Below, piece after piece: positions 8,571-18,344 of a DNA stretch of 64,000 nt (positions within the stretch are counted from its first letter, which is position 1; each line of letters starts with the position of its first letter). Source of the DNA: Streptomyces omiyaensis (lineage in GTDB: Bacteria > Actinomycetota > Actinomycetes > Streptomycetales > Streptomycetaceae); NCBI RefSeq assembly GCF_014650895.1, contig NZ_BMVV01000004.1:248001-312000 (forward strand), read 5' to 3'. The notes under the pieces were generated by a model. It was not told the origin of the DNA, made no database searches, and worked only from the letters and a program-made list of their open reading frames with translations. A program made the position numbers and the translations under genes.

Positions 8571-9941
8571 CTACGCGGTCCTCAGGTAGTGGTCGAGCAC
8601 CCGGACGCCGAAGTGCAGGGCGTCGACGGGGACCCTTTCGTCCACGCCGTGGAAGAGCGCGCCGTAGTCCAGGCCGGGGGGCAGCTTCAGCGGCGAGAAG
8701 CCGTAGCCGGTGATGCCGAGCCGGGAGAACTGCTTGGCGTCGGTGCCGCCGGACATGGTGAAGGGCAGGGCGTGCCCGTCCGGGTCGAAGCGCTCGACGG
8801 CCGCCCGCAGTTTCGCGAAGGTCGGGACGTCGACGGGGGCTTCGAGGGGCACCTCGCGGTGGTGGAACTCCCAGGCCACGTCCGGGCCGGTGAGCCGGTC
8901 CATGGTGGCGGCGAACTCCTCCTCGGTGCCGGGGAGCATCCGTCCGTCGACGTAGGCGACGGCCTGGCCGGGGATGACGTTGCACTTGTAGCCGGCCTGG
9001 AGCATCGTCGGGTTGGAGCTGTTGCGGACGGTGGCCTCGACGAGGGCGGCGGCCGGTCCGAGCTTGTCGAGGAGGAGCGGCACGTCGAGGTGGGGGTCGT
9101 CGGTGTCGACCTCGATGCCGTGCAGGGCGGCCAGCTCGGTGAGGGCGGCGCGGACGGTGGCGGTGAGCCGGACGGGCCAGGTGTGGGCGCCGATGCGGGC
9201 GACGGCGGCGGCGAGGCGGGTGACGGCGTTGGCCTCGTTGACCTTGGAGCCGTGGCCGGCCCGGCCGTGGGCGGTGAGCCTGAGCCAGGCGGTGCCCCGC
9301 TCGCCGGCGCCGATCGGGTAGAGCGTCATGCCCGGCTGGGGGTGGAAGCTGAAGGCGCCGGACTCGCTGATGCCCTCCGTGCAGCCGTCGAAGAGGGCCG
9401 CGTGCCGGTCGGCGAGGAAGCCGGAGCCGTCCGCGGCGCTGTCCTCCTCGTCGGCGGTGTAGGCGAGGACGACGTCGCGGCGCGGGCGGACGCCCTGGCG
9501 GGCCCAGGAGCGGGCGACGGCGAGGACCATCGCGTCCATGTTCTTCATGTCGACGGCGCCGCGGCCCCAGACGACGCCGTCGCGGACCTCGCCGGAGAAG
9601 GGGTGGACGGTCCACTCGGCCGGGTCGGCGGGGACGACGTCGAGGTGTCCGTGGACGAGGAGCGCGGGGGCGGTGGGGTCGGTGCCGGGGATGCGGGCGA
9701 CCACGTTGGTCCGGCCCGGGGTGCGCTCCAGGAGGGTGGGGTCGAGCCCGGCTCCGGCGAGCCGCTCGGCGACGTACTCGGCGGCGGGGCGCTCGCGGCA
9801 GTCGCCGCCGCCGCGGTTGGTGGTGTCGATGCGGATGAGGTCGGAGGTGAAGGCGACGACCTCGTCGAGCGCCTTCGCGTCCGGTCCTGCGGAGGGCGCG
9901 TCCACGGGGGACGCGCCCGCGGGGGGCGTGCTGCTAGCCAT
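8571..9941 (-). CDS. M20 family dipeptidase/deacylase
   Basis: This 456-residue metallopeptidase shows the M20 zinc motifs: HGHLDVVP near residue 95, GRGAVDMKN for the bridging Asp, ADEEDS with the catalytic Glu pair, SESGAF for a further ligand, and a C-terminal LFHGVDERV with the last His. A lid or dimerisation domain with TAHGRAGHGSKV lies between. It should hydrolyse dipeptides or N-acyl amino acids. The ATG at 9941 overlaps the end of the M55 gene by 8 bases. Confidence 0.9.
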   Translation of the reverse strand: MASSTPPAGASPVDAPSAGPDAKALDEVVAFTSDLIRIDTTNRGGGDCRERPAAEYVAERLAGAGLDPTLLERTPGRTNVVARIPGTDPTAPALLVHGHLDVVPADPAEWTVHPFSGEVRDGVVWGRGAVDMKNMDAMVLAVARSWARQGVRPRRDVVLAYTADEEDSAADGSGFLADRHAALFDGCTEGISESGAFSFHPQPGMTLYPIGAGERGTAWLRLTAHGRAGHGSKVNEANAVTRLAAAVARIGAHTWPVRLTATVRAALTELAALHGIEVDTDDPHLDVPLLLDKLGPAAALVEATVRNSSNPTMLQAGYKCNVIPGQAVAYVDGRMLPGTEEEFAATMDRLTGPDVAWEFHHREVPLEAPVDVPTFAKLRAAVERFDPDGHALPFTMSGGTDAKQFSRLGITGYGFSPLKLPPGLDYGALFHGVDERVPVDALHFGVRVLDHYLRTA

Positions 9942-10767
9942 ACTGCTCCTCCACGGCGGCCGAGACGATCGTCGTGACCGCTTTGAACGTGCGGATCGCC
10001 TCGTACATCGTCCCGCTGGTGTAGGCGACGCGCCGCTCGCCGCTCCGCGCCACGCCGGGAACCACCGTGGCGGCGGCGCCCAGGTGCTCGGCGTCGAACT
10101 CGACCTGGACGGTGTGCGGCCCGGCGTGGACCGGGTCGTGGCGGACGGCGAGGGCGGCGGCCTCACGGGCGGCGGCCCGGATGTCGGCGGCGGTGCGGGC
10201 CGGTGTCCGGCACACGGCCGCGTACCGCGAGACGTGGTCCTTGACGGCGACCTTGAGGGCCTCGGGGGCGTAGTCGACGGCGTCCTCGCAGGTGAGGTCG
10301 TCGCCGGTGACGAGGACGACGGGGACGCCGTACTCGGCGACCACGTGCGCGTTGAGCACGCCCTCGCTGGCCCGGAGGCCGTTCAGCCAGACGCCGGTGA
10401 TCGAGTTGGCCAGGTAGGTGTGGGCGAGGACGCCCTCGGCGCCGGCGCCGGTGTGGTAGCCGACGAAGGCGATCCCGTCGACGTCCCCGTGCTGGACGCC
10501 CTCGACCATCGACAGCGCCTTGTGCCGCCCGGTGAGCATCTCGACGCGCTCGTCGAGCCGCTCCAGGAGGAGGTTCCGCATCGTCCAGTGCGCCTCGTTC
10601 ACCAGCACCTCGTCGGCTCCGCCGTCGAAGAAGCCGAGCGCCGCCGCGTTCACGTCCGAGGTGAACATCGGGCGGCAGCGCTCCCACTGCGCCGTGCCGG
10701 GCAGCACGTCGGCGGGCCAGGTGACGCCGGTGGCGCCCTCCATGTCGGCGCTGATGAGGATCTTCAT
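9934..10767 (-). CDS. M55 D-aminopeptidase (DppA-like)
   Basis: The protein (277 aa) starts MKILISADMEGATGV, the DppA metal-binding signature (D8 and E10). It has NEAHWTMRN, VGYHTGAGAEGVLAHTY and EYGVPVVLVTGDD, all typical of M55 enzymes. DppA from Bacillus removes N-terminal D-amino acids from short peptides. The ATG at 10767 gives the family's usual start, and longer in-frame starts are rejected. It is the first gene of the leftward peptidase operon and diverges from the uncharacterised gene at 10941. Confidence 0.92.
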   Translation of the reverse strand: MKILISADMEGATGVTWPADVLPGTAQWERCRPMFTSDVNAAALGFFDGGADEVLVNEAHWTMRNLLLERLDERVEMLTGRHKALSMVEGVQHGDVDGIAFVGYHTGAGAEGVLAHTYLANSITGVWLNGLRASEGVLNAHVVAEYGVPVVLVTGDDLTCEDAVDYAPEALKVAVKDHVSRYAAVCRTPARTAADIRAAAREAAALAVRHDPVHAGPHTVQVEFDAEHLGAAATVVPGVARSGERRVAYTSGTMYEAIRTFKAVTTIVSAAVEEQYG

Positions 10768-10940
10768 GTCAGGCACCGTACGCGCCGCCGGACGCCCGTA
10801 CCACCCCTGTGGAAAACCGCCACCGGCCTGGACCACCGGCACGTTCCCGCCCGTTCTCCGAAACGGACCAAACATCGCCAAGAGGTATGTATAGGCTGTC
10901 GGCCGCAGTTGTCCCGCCCGACCGAACCGGAGTGCCCTCG

Positions 10941-12146
10941 GTGACCATCGCCCTCGATCCGTCCGACACCACCCCCACCCCCGCCGACGAGCCGGAGGAG
11001 GGCTTCTGGGTCCCCGGGGCGGCGGAGCCGCAGGCCGCCCCCGGCCCCGGTGCGCCCGAGGAGGACGGGGCGCCCGAGGAGGCCGCGGGAGGCGTGGAGG
11101 ACGCCGGGGCCGGGGAGGACGCGGAGGACGCGTCCGCCGACCCCGCCGACCACGACCCCGTCGTGGTGCGGGACGCCCGGGACTTCGGGGTCTACGCCCG
11201 GACCGGCGGCTGGGCGTTCGCGCTCAAGGTGGCGCGCAGCGTGCGGCCCGGCGGGCAGCCCGCCGAGGGCGCGGCGGCCCGGAAGGTGTCGGCGCGCGCG
11301 TTCGCGGCGCTGGCCGGGTGCTCGGCGGAGCGCGTGATGCGGTACTACAAGGCGTGGGACATGGCGGCCGACGACGGTCTGGTGCCGCAGTTCGAGGTGC
11401 TGGAGCCGGGCGCGGAGATCGACCTGCCGGACGCGGACGTCTGGCTGTCGTACTACGCCTCCCGCAACAGCGCCTCCTCCGTGCGCGGGCAGGCGATCAG
11501 CGCGGCGGCCGAGGCGGAGGGCATCCGGCCGACGAAGGCGCTGGAGGTGGCGGAGAACCCGACGGCGCTGCGGGCCGCGATCCTCGCCGACCCGGGGACG
11601 GCCGAGGCGGCGCGCGGGGCGCTGCTCGACCGGATGAAGGAGGACCCGGCGCTCCAGACGGAGATGGCCCGGGCCATCGCCCGCACCGACGACCTGAAGA
11701 AGGCGGTGGCGAGCGAGGCGAAGGTCGCGGACCGGATCGGCTACGTCCGCCAGATCGTCGAGAACGGTCAGGTCAAGACGCCCGCTGGGCAGACCGTCGA
11801 GGCGCCGGCCGAGGTGCGCGCGGAGGCCGAGCGGCACCTGTCGCTGCTCGACGAGCTGGACGACTCGGAGGAGGCCGGCGAGTGGGCCGGCGAGGCCTAC
11901 GAGTCGGTGCGGGGGCTCGTCGCCAGGGCCGTCGAGGAGGACCCGGCGCTGCGCGTCCAGGAGCGCAGGACCCGCTTCTACAGCAGCCTGCAGAAGGCCA
12001 CGAAGGTCTTCGAGGAGCTGACGCTCGACGAGGTCATGGAGGAGGAGATCTACGAGGAGGACATGCTCCAGCGGCTCGAAGCCCTCCAGGAGGCGATCGG
12101 CAGCTGCATCGCCGCGCTGCGCAAGGCGGCGCCGGCCGCCTCCTGA
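10941..12146 (+). CDS. conserved hypothetical protein, helical, acidic N-terminus
   Basis: I do not recognise a named family. The 401-residue protein has a low-complexity acidic and Ala/Pro-rich N-terminus (about residues 5-75), then an ordered part beginning RDFGVYARTGGWAFALKVARSV. A helix-turn-helix-like stretch, VSARAFAALAGCSAERVMRYYKAWDM, lies near residues 117-142, and long helices with a possible coiled coil fill residues 200-395. The GTG at 10941 has GGAG 8 bases upstream, and a candidate -10 (TATAGG) lies at 10889-10894. The HTH-like segment suggests DNA binding, but this is inference. Confidence 0.7.
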   Translation: MTIALDPSDTTPTPADEPEEGFWVPGAAEPQAAPGPGAPEEDGAPEEAAGGVEDAGAGEDAEDASADPADHDPVVVRDARDFGVYARTGGWAFALKVARSVRPGGQPAEGAAARKVSARAFAALAGCSAERVMRYYKAWDMAADDGLVPQFEVLEPGAEIDLPDADVWLSYYASRNSASSVRGQAISAAAEAEGIRPTKALEVAENPTALRAAILADPGTAEAARGALLDRMKEDPALQTEMARAIARTDDLKKAVASEAKVADRIGYVRQIVENGQVKTPAGQTVEAPAEVRAEAERHLSLLDELDDSEEAGEWAGEAYESVRGLVARAVEEDPALRVQERRTRFYSSLQKATKVFEELTLDEVMEEEIYEEDMLQRLEALQEAIGSCIAALRKAAPAAS

Positions 12147-12159
12147 GGTCCGGGTCCGG

Positions 12160-14628
12160 TCAGTCCTGGTGGCCGAGCTGGAGGTCGCGCTCGGTGCGGC
12201 CGCCGCCGGCCACCTGGAGGACGGTGGCGACGGGCGGGTAGCCGGCGGCGATGACCGTGTACTCGCCGGAGGACAGGTCGACGAAGCGGAAGGTGCCGTC
12301 GGGCCCGGTGGTGAGGGTGTCGACGACGTTCCCCGCCGCGTCCAGGAGGGTGACCCGGGCGTCCTCCACCGGGCGCCCGCCGCCGGCCCGGACGGTGCCG
12401 CGCAGCACGGCGCCGCCCGCCAGCTCGATGTCCTGCCGGGTCTCGCGGGAGGACTGGACGCTGACCGGGACGGCGGCGGGCCGGAAGGCGGGGGCGCTGG
12501 CGGCGAGGGTGTACTCGCCGGCGACCAGCTCGGTGATGACGTACCCGCCCTCGCGTCCGCTGCGGGTGGAGGCGACGACCTCGCCGCGCACGTCGGTGAG
12601 GGTGACGGCGGCGTCGCGGACGGGGGTGCCGTCGGCGGTGAGGACGCTGCCCGCGAGGCGGCCGGCGCCGCCGAGGACGACGTCGAGCTCGACGGGCCGG
12701 TCGCCGACGGTGACGGAGACCGCCTGCGGCTGGTGCCCGCCGGCGGCGGCGATGAGCACGTACGCGCCGCTGCCGGGCACGCTGAGCGCGTACCGCCCGT
12801 CCTCACCGCTGGCGCCGCGCCCGATCTGGCGCCCGCCGACGTCGATGAGGGTGAGGGCGGCACGGGGGACGCGGCTGCCGTCGTGGTGCTGGACGGTGCC
12901 GCAGACCGGCAGACCGCCGTGGTGGTGGGCGGGGGCCGGGGCCGGGGCGGGGGCCGCGTGACGGGCGGGCGGCACGGCCTGGGCGGCGGCCCGGTCGTAG
13001 GGGGCGTCGGCGGCCTCGGTGGCGGGGCTGTGGTGGGACACCAGCGGTTTCTCCTTGAGGAAGAAGGCGAGGACGAGGCCGAGCACGAGGACCGGCACGA
13101 GGTAGAGGAAGATGCGCGGCATGGCGTCCGCGTACGCCTGGACGTAGAGGTCGCGCACGGCCGGCGGCAGGGCGTGCACGGTCTGCGGGGTGATCGCCTC
13201 GGCGGGCGGCAGGGCGGTCGCGCCCTGGGCGCCGGAGCCCTGGAGCGCGGGGAGCCGGTCGGCGAGGGCGTCGTCGAGGCGGGCGGCGAAGACGGTGCCG
13301 AAGACCGCGGCGCCGACGCTGCCGCCGATCTGGCGGAAGTAGTTGTGGGCGCTGGTGGCGGTGCCGAGGTCGGCGGGGCGGACCGAGTTCTGCACGGCGA
13401 GGATCAGCACGGGCATGATCAGGCCGATGCCGGTGCCGAGGACGGCCTGCCAGAGGCTGTGGGTGAGGCGGGGCGTGCCGATGTCCATGCGGGAGAGCAG
13501 GCCCATGCCGAGGACGGCGAGGGCGGCGCCGAGGACCGGGTAGGCCTTGTAGCGGCCGGTGCGGCTGATGAGCTGGCCGGAGACGACGGAGGCGACGACG
13601 ATCCCGCCCATGAGCGGGAGCATCAGGAGTCCGGACTCGGTGGCGGTGGCGCCCTCGACCATCTGGAGGAAGCTCGGCAGGTAGCTGGCGGCGCCGAAGA
13701 GGGCGATGCCGACGACGGCGCCGACGAGCGCGGTGACCGTGAAGACGGAGTCGCGGAACAGCCGCAGCGGGATGAGGGGTTCGGGCGCGAGGTGCTCGAC
13801 GACCAGGAAGAGCAGGACGGTTCCGGCGGCGCCGCAGCCGAGGCCGATGATGACCCGGTCGTCCCAGTCGTACTCCGTCCCGCCCCAACTGGTCAGCAGG
13901 ACCAGACAGGTGGAGGCGGCGGCGAGGAGCAGGGTGCCGAGGACGTCGAAGCGTGCGCGGGTCTTCGGCTTGGGCAGTTTCAGGACGACGGCGACGACGG
14001 CGAGGGTGACGAGCCCGAAGGGCACGTTGAAGTAGAAGCACCAGCGCCAGGAGACGTGGTCGGTGAAGAAGCCGCCGAGGAGCGGTCCGGCGACGGAGGC
14101 GAGGCCGAAGGCGGCGCCGATCATGCCCATGTAGCGGCCGCGTTCGCGGGCGGGGACGATGTCGGCGATGATCGCCTGGACGCCGATCATGAGGCCGCCG
14201 GCGCCGGCGCCCTGGAGGGCGCGGAAGGCGATGAGCTCGTCCATGCTGCGGGACCAGCCGGCGAGTCCGGAGCCGATGACGAAGACGACGATGGCGAAGA
14301 GGAAGACGCCCTTGCGGCCGAGGAGGTCGCCGAGCTTGCCGTAGACGGGCAGGCCGATGGTGGAGGTCAGCAAGTAGGCGGTGATCGCCCAGGACATCCG
14401 GTCCAGGCCCTGGAGTTCGCCGACGATCTTCGGCAGGGCGGTGGCGACGATCATCTGCTCCAGCGCGGCGAGGAGCAGCGCGAGCATCAGGCCGAAGAAG
14501 ACGAGGCGGACCCGGCGGGGGTCGAGCGGGGTGTCGGCCGGGGGCGGCGGCGGGGGTCCGCCGGCCGGCCCGTCGCCGGGGAGCGCGGCGGCCCCTCCGG
14601 CGTCCTTCACCAGCGTGATCGCACCCAC
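12160..14628 (-). CDS. MFS drug exporter fused to three carboxypeptidase-regulatory-like domains
   Basis: Residues 40-530 form a 14-helix DHA2-type major facilitator, with [20 protein letters not shown] in helix 1 and [13 protein letters not shown] as the inter-helix motif. This subfamily exports drugs by proton antiport. A Pro/Ala/His linker (about 545-570) leads to three beta-sandwich repeats near 573-650, 655-735 and 739-820. Each has the CarboxypepD_reg/Cna-B pattern, for example [20 protein letters not shown] with a following GxYxL. The start is GTG at 14628. With 14 helices both termini should be cytoplasmic, an odd place for such domains. The stop lies 13 bases from the convergent gene. 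Confidence 0.88.
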   Translation of the reverse strand: MGAITLVKDAGGAAALPGDGPAGGPPPPPPADTPLDPRRVRLVFFGLMLALLLAALEQMIVATALPKIVGELQGLDRMSWAITAYLLTSTIGLPVYGKLGDLLGRKGVFLFAIVVFVIGSGLAGWSRSMDELIAFRALQGAGAGGLMIGVQAIIADIVPARERGRYMGMIGAAFGLASVAGPLLGGFFTDHVSWRWCFYFNVPFGLVTLAVVAVVLKLPKPKTRARFDVLGTLLLAAASTCLVLLTSWGGTEYDWDDRVIIGLGCGAAGTVLLFLVVEHLAPEPLIPLRLFRDSVFTVTALVGAVVGIALFGAASYLPSFLQMVEGATATESGLLMLPLMGGIVVASVVSGQLISRTGRYKAYPVLGAALAVLGMGLLSRMDIGTPRLTHSLWQAVLGTGIGLIMPVLILAVQNSVRPADLGTATSAHNYFRQIGGSVGAAVFGTVFAARLDDALADRLPALQGSGAQGATALPPAEAITPQTVHALPPAVRDLYVQAYADAMPRIFLYLVPVLVLGLVLAFFLKEKPLVSHHSPATEAADAPYDRAAAQAVPPARHAAPAPAPAPAHHHGGLPVCGTVQHHDGSRVPRAALTLIDVGGRQIGRGASGEDGRYALSVPGSGAYVLIAAAGGHQPQAVSVTVGDRPVELDVVLGGAGRLAGSVLTADGTPVRDAAVTLTDVRGEVVASTRSGREGGYVITELVAGEYTLAASAPAFRPAAVPVSVQSSRETRQDIELAGGAVLRGTVRAGGGRPVEDARVTLLDAAGNVVDTLTTGPDGTFRFVDLSSGEYTVIAAGYPPVATVLQVAGGGRTERDLQLGHQD

Positions 14629-14898
14629 GTACGGCTCCCCTCGTCACGGCTCCGGCCGGGCTCGGAAGCGGCCTCGGCGCCGGGCCATTCTTCGCATCGG
14701 GCGCGAAGCGGGAGCAAGTCGGGCGGTACGGGCGCGCGGTGGCCCGACGGGGGTGCGGTGCGGGCGAACGGCGCGGAGCGGAGGGGCACTTGCGGCGCTC
14801 ATCAGCGCGTTTGCGGAACTCCCCGCGCCCCCTCGGCATGCCGGGCGCCGGTACGGGGGCGGCGGGGAATCCACTCGAATCGGTGAACGCCCCGGGCG

Positions 14899-15342
14899 TT
14901 ACTTCTCGGTCTCGGCCGCCAGGTTGGCGAGCACGGCGTCGTGGATCCGGGCGAGGCCCTTGGGGGCGAAGGTCCGCTCGAAGAAGCCGCCGATGCCGCC
15001 GGCGCCGTTCCAGACGGAGGTGACGACGGCGCGGGACCTGCCCTCGCCGGCCGGGGTCACGGTCCAGGTGGTGACCATGGAGGAGTTGCGGTCCTTCTCG
15101 ACGAGCTGCCCGTCGGTGGGCTCGGTGACCTCCAGGAGGCAGTCGCGGACGCGCTTGCTGGTGGCCTGGAGCTTCCAGTGGACGAGGGTGCCCTCGCCGT
15201 CGCCGCCCTCGCGCACCTCGTACTCGCTGTAGTGCTCGGGCAGCAGCTTCGCGCGCGTGCCGCTGTAGTCGGCCAGCGTGTCGAACACGGTCTCCGCGTC
15301 CGCCGCGATGATCCGTTCCGTCGTGGCCTCGACCTGCGCCAT
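14899..15342 (-). CDS. SRPBCC (START/Bet v1-like) family protein
   Basis: This 147-residue protein fits the polyketide-cyclase/dehydrase-like SRPBCC family: an N-terminal VEATTERIIAADAETVFDTLADY strand-helix, a central set of beta strands and a C-terminal helix (APKGLARIHDAVLANLAAETEK). Members bind a hydrophobic ligand in a helix-grip cavity. The ATG at 15342 has GGAGGA about 8 bases upstream, which decides against the in-frame ATG at 15363. The 270 bases between it and the MFS gene contain no gene that I can see. Confidence 0.85.
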   Translation of the reverse strand: MAQVEATTERIIAADAETVFDTLADYSGTRAKLLPEHYSEYEVREGGDGEGTLVHWKLQATSKRVRDCLLEVTEPTDGQLVEKDRNSSMVTTWTVTPAGEGRSRAVVTSVWNGAGGIGGFFERTFAPKGLARIHDAVLANLAAETEK

Positions 15343-15438
15343 CGCATTTCCTCCAGCTGTCATGGTTCGTCGGGGGGTGTGGGCCCAAGCGAACCACGTG
15401 CCCCGCGGGGCGCGAAATCGGGGTTGCGACGATCAAGG

Positions 15439-15450
15439 GAACGGATGTTC
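15439..15450. promoter_or_regulatory. SOS box (LexA site) upstream of radical SAM gene
   Basis: GAAC-GGAT-GTTC is the actinobacterial LexA core GAAC-N4-GTTC. It directly abuts a good -10 hexamer (TATTCT at 15451-15456), so LexA bound here would block RNA polymerase. The gene start follows 51 bases after the -10. Confidence 0.7.
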
Positions 15451-15506
15451 TATTCTGGGCGCCGCGTCAATCGAACGTCTGCACGAGCGAGAGCGAGGAG
15501 GCGCCC

Positions 15507-16649
15507 ATGCGCCGGGATCACCTGGGCGAGAACCCTCCCGCGCCCGCCGACGCCTCCCCGTGGGGCGCGGACGCGGCCACCGTCCGCACCCTCGAAGGGC
15601 CCGAGTTCCGCGGCGTCACCTTCCACGAGATCCGGGCCCGCACCATCCTCGACCGGGTCCCGGGCGCCTCCCGGATGCCCTTCGAATGGACCGTGAACCC
15701 CTACCGGGGCTGCGCGCACGCGTGCGTCTACTGCTTCGCGCGCGGGGCCCACGGCCGCCTCGGCCTCGGCACCGGCCCCGGCTTCGACTCCCGGATCGTC
15801 GTCAAGGTCAACGCCCCCGAGCTCCTCGCCCGCCAGCTCGCCTCCCGCCACTGGCAGGGCGCCCACATCGCGATGGGCACCGACGTCGACTGCTACCAGC
15901 GGGCCGAGGCCGGGTACCGGCTCATGCCCGGCATCCTCACCGCGCTCCGCGACCGGGCCAACCCCTTCTCCCTCCTCACCAAGGGCACCCTGATCCTGCG
16001 CGACCTGGAGCTGCTCGCCCAGGCCGCCGAGGTCACCGAGGTCGGCGTCTCCGTCTCGGTCGGCTTCACCGACGAGGAGCTGTGGCGCACCCTCGAACCG
16101 GGCACGCCCTCCCCGCACCACCGCCTCGACGTGGTCCGGGCCCTGGGCGAGCGCGGCATCGACTGCGGGGTCCTGATGGCGCCCGTCGTGCCGTTCCTCG
16201 GCGACTCCCCCGAGCAGCTGCGCGCCACCGTCCGCGCCGCCGCCGAGGCCGGCGCCGTCTCCGTCACCCCCCTCGTCCTCCACCTGCGGCCCGGTGCCCG
16301 CGAGTGGTTCACGGCCTGGCTCGCCCGCCGCCACCCCGGGCTGGTCGGACGGTACGAGCGGATGTACGCCGGCGGCGCCTACGCCCCGACCCGGTACCAG
16401 CGCAGCGTCACCCGCCAGGTCCACGAGCTCGCCGCCGAGTTCGGGATCGGTCCCGCCGACCGGGCCGCCCCGCGCCCCGCCCCCGGCCCGCCGCCGCCGA
16501 CGCGCGACCCGGAGCACCTCGCCGCGCTCCGGGCCCGCCGACACGCCGAGAGGTCACCTGACACGCCGTCATCGACCCCTCCGTTCGGGTCGATTACCGC
16601 CGGAACAGGTCGTGTCCCCCCGCCCCGCGGGGCACTCCACGCTCCATGA
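15507..16649 (+). CDS. Rv2578c-type radical SAM protein
   Basis: The protein (380 aa) carries the radical SAM cluster motif CX3CX2C in GCAHACVYCFAR (about residues 68-79), followed by GTDVDCYQRAE and the TKGTLILRDLELL and MAPVVPFLGDS elements of the Rv2578c family. That family is related to spore photoproduct lyase-type enzymes; its reaction is unknown to me. GAGGAGG precedes the ATG. The Pro-rich C-terminus (about 310-380) is probably disordered. An SOS box lies in its promoter, and the stop overlaps the next start as ATGA. Confidence 0.88.
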   Translation: MRRDHLGENPPAPADASPWGADAATVRTLEGPEFRGVTFHEIRARTILDRVPGASRMPFEWTVNPYRGCAHACVYCFARGAHGRLGLGTGPGFDSRIVVKVNAPELLARQLASRHWQGAHIAMGTDVDCYQRAEAGYRLMPGILTALRDRANPFSLLTKGTLILRDLELLAQAAEVTEVGVSVSVGFTDEELWRTLEPGTPSPHHRLDVVRALGERGIDCGVLMAPVVPFLGDSPEQLRATVRAAAEAGAVSVTPLVLHLRPGAREWFTAWLARRHPGLVGRYERMYAGGAYAPTRYQRSVTRQVHELAAEFGIGPADRAAPRPAPGPPPPTRDPEHLAALRARRHAERSPDTPSSTPPFGSITAGTGRVPPPRGALHAP

Positions 16650-18256
16650 CCACCCGCGCAGGAATGCTGATCGCCGCTGGGGCACTGGTCGCCGGGACGG
16701 TCACCGTCCTGCCCGCGTCCGCAGCGGGCACCGGTGAACCGGCCCCCCGCCCCCTCCCCTCCCTCGCCTGGACCGGCTGCGCCACCAAGGCGTATCCCCG
16801 GCTCCAGTGCGCCACCCTCGAGGTGCCGCTCGTCCACGACGACCCGGCCGGCCGGAGCATCACGCTCGCGCTGACCCGGATCCCGCACACCGCCGAGACC
16901 TCCCTGGGGCCGCTCCTGGTCAACCCGGGCGGCCCGGGCGGCAGCGGGCGCGGCATGGCCGGCTACGTCGCCGCCTCGCTGCCCGCCGACGTCGCGGCCC
17001 GGTACGACGTCATCGGCTTCGACCCGCGCGGCGTCGGCAGCAGCGAGCCCGCGCTCGACTGCCGGCCCGGCCACTTCGACCCGGTGCGCCCCGACTCGGT
17101 GCCGCGCGGCACCGACGCCGAGCGCGCCGCCCTGGAGCGCGCCCAGGCCTTCGCCGCCGCGTGCGGCAAGAAGCACCAGGACGTCCTCCCGTACATCGAC
17201 ACCGTCTCCACCGCCCGCGACATCGACCTCATCCGGCGGGCGCTGGGCACCGAGCGGATCAACTACCTCGGCTACTCGTACGGCACCTACCTGGGTGCGG
17301 TCTACGCCCGCCTGTACCCGGAGCGGGTGGGCCGGATGGCGCTGGACTCCGTGGTCAACCCGAACGGCGTCTGGTACGAGGACAACATCGCGCAGGACTA
17401 CGCCTTCGACACCCGCCACAAGGACTTCATGGCCTGGGTGGCCGAGCACGACGCCGCCTACGGGCTGGGCACCGACCCGGCCGCCGTCGAGGCCGCCTGG
17501 TACCGGATGCGCGAGGAGCTGCGCGACTCCCCGGCCGGCGGCAAGGTCGGCCCCGGGGAGCTGGAGGACACCTTCCTGCCCGGCGGCTACTACGACGGCT
17601 ACTGGCCGAAGCTCGCGAGCGCCTTCTCGGCGTACGTGAACGAGGAGGACCCGGCGCCGCTCACCGCCGCCTGGGAGCGGTACGGCGAGGCCGACTCCGC
17701 CGCCGACAACGGCTACTCCGTCTACACCGCCGTCCAGTGCCGGGACGCCGCCTGGCCCAAGGACTGGAACGTCTGGCGCAAGGACAACTGGGACGTCCAC
17801 GCCAAGGCGCCCTTCTCCACCTGGAACAACGCCTGGTACAACGCGCCCTGCGCGTTCTGGCCGGTGGCACCGCTCAGCCCGCCGGACGTCACCAACGACC
17901 AGCTGCCGCCGGTCCTCATCCTCCAGGCCACCGAGGACGCCGCCACCCCGTACGAGGGCGCGCTCGCCCTGCACCGGATGGTGCGCGGCTCCAGCCTGGT
18001 CGTCGAGCAGGGCGGCGGGAACCACGGCGTGACCCTGGCGGGGAACGACTGCCTCGACGCGCACCTGAGCACCTACCTCGCCACCGGCACCGTGCCGCGC
18101 GCCGAGGGCGACTCCGAGGTGGACGCGGTCTGCGCCGCCCTGCCCGGGCCCGAGCCCGACCCGGCCGCCGCGCCGAAGGACGCCGGCCGGAAGGCCTCGG
18201 CCCCGATGCAGGCCGCCGGGACGGCCCTCCACGGCCTCCTCGGCCACGTGCGCTGA
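16646..18256 (+). CDS. secreted S33 alpha/beta-hydrolase peptidase
   Basis: The 536-residue protein has a Sec-type signal peptide (hydrophobic core about residues 7-22, likely cleavage after ASA near residue 26). It matches Streptomyces tripeptidyl aminopeptidase-like S33 enzymes, with NPGGPGGSG forming the oxyanion region near 91-99, the nucleophile GYSYG near 209-213, Asp in ATEDAATPYEG near 431 and His in GGGNHGV near 458. It should release short peptides from N-termini outside the cell. Its ATG overlaps the radical SAM stop, so some coupling is possible, but a separate promoter is likely given the unrelated function. Confidence 0.9.
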   Translation: MTTRAGMLIAAGALVAGTVTVLPASAAGTGEPAPRPLPSLAWTGCATKAYPRLQCATLEVPLVHDDPAGRSITLALTRIPHTAETSLGPLLVNPGGPGGSGRGMAGYVAASLPADVAARYDVIGFDPRGVGSSEPALDCRPGHFDPVRPDSVPRGTDAERAALERAQAFAAACGKKHQDVLPYIDTVSTARDIDLIRRALGTERINYLGYSYGTYLGAVYARLYPERVGRMALDSVVNPNGVWYEDNIAQDYAFDTRHKDFMAWVAEHDAAYGLGTDPAAVEAAWYRMREELRDSPAGGKVGPGELEDTFLPGGYYDGYWPKLASAFSAYVNEEDPAPLTAAWERYGEADSAADNGYSVYTAVQCRDAAWPKDWNVWRKDNWDVHAKAPFSTWNNAWYNAPCAFWPVAPLSPPDVTNDQLPPVLILQATEDAATPYEGALALHRMVRGSSLVVEQGGGNHGVTLAGNDCLDAHLSTYLATGTVPRAEGDSEVDAVCAALPGPEPDPAAAPKDAGRKASAPMQAAGTALHGLLGHVR

Positions 18257-18267
18257 CCCCGGTCCAC

Positions 18268-18317
18268 CGCCCGTGGCGATGCCCGCGCCCCCCGGGGTGC
18301 GGGCATCGCCACGGGCG
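18268..18317 (+). terminator. strong hairpin after S33 peptidase gene
   Basis: A perfect 19-bp stem (18268-18286 with 18299-18317) and a 12-base loop start 12 bases after the stop codon. Confidence 0.8.
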
Positions 18318-18344
18318 CGCTGGTCCGGCCCGCACCGCTGCTGC

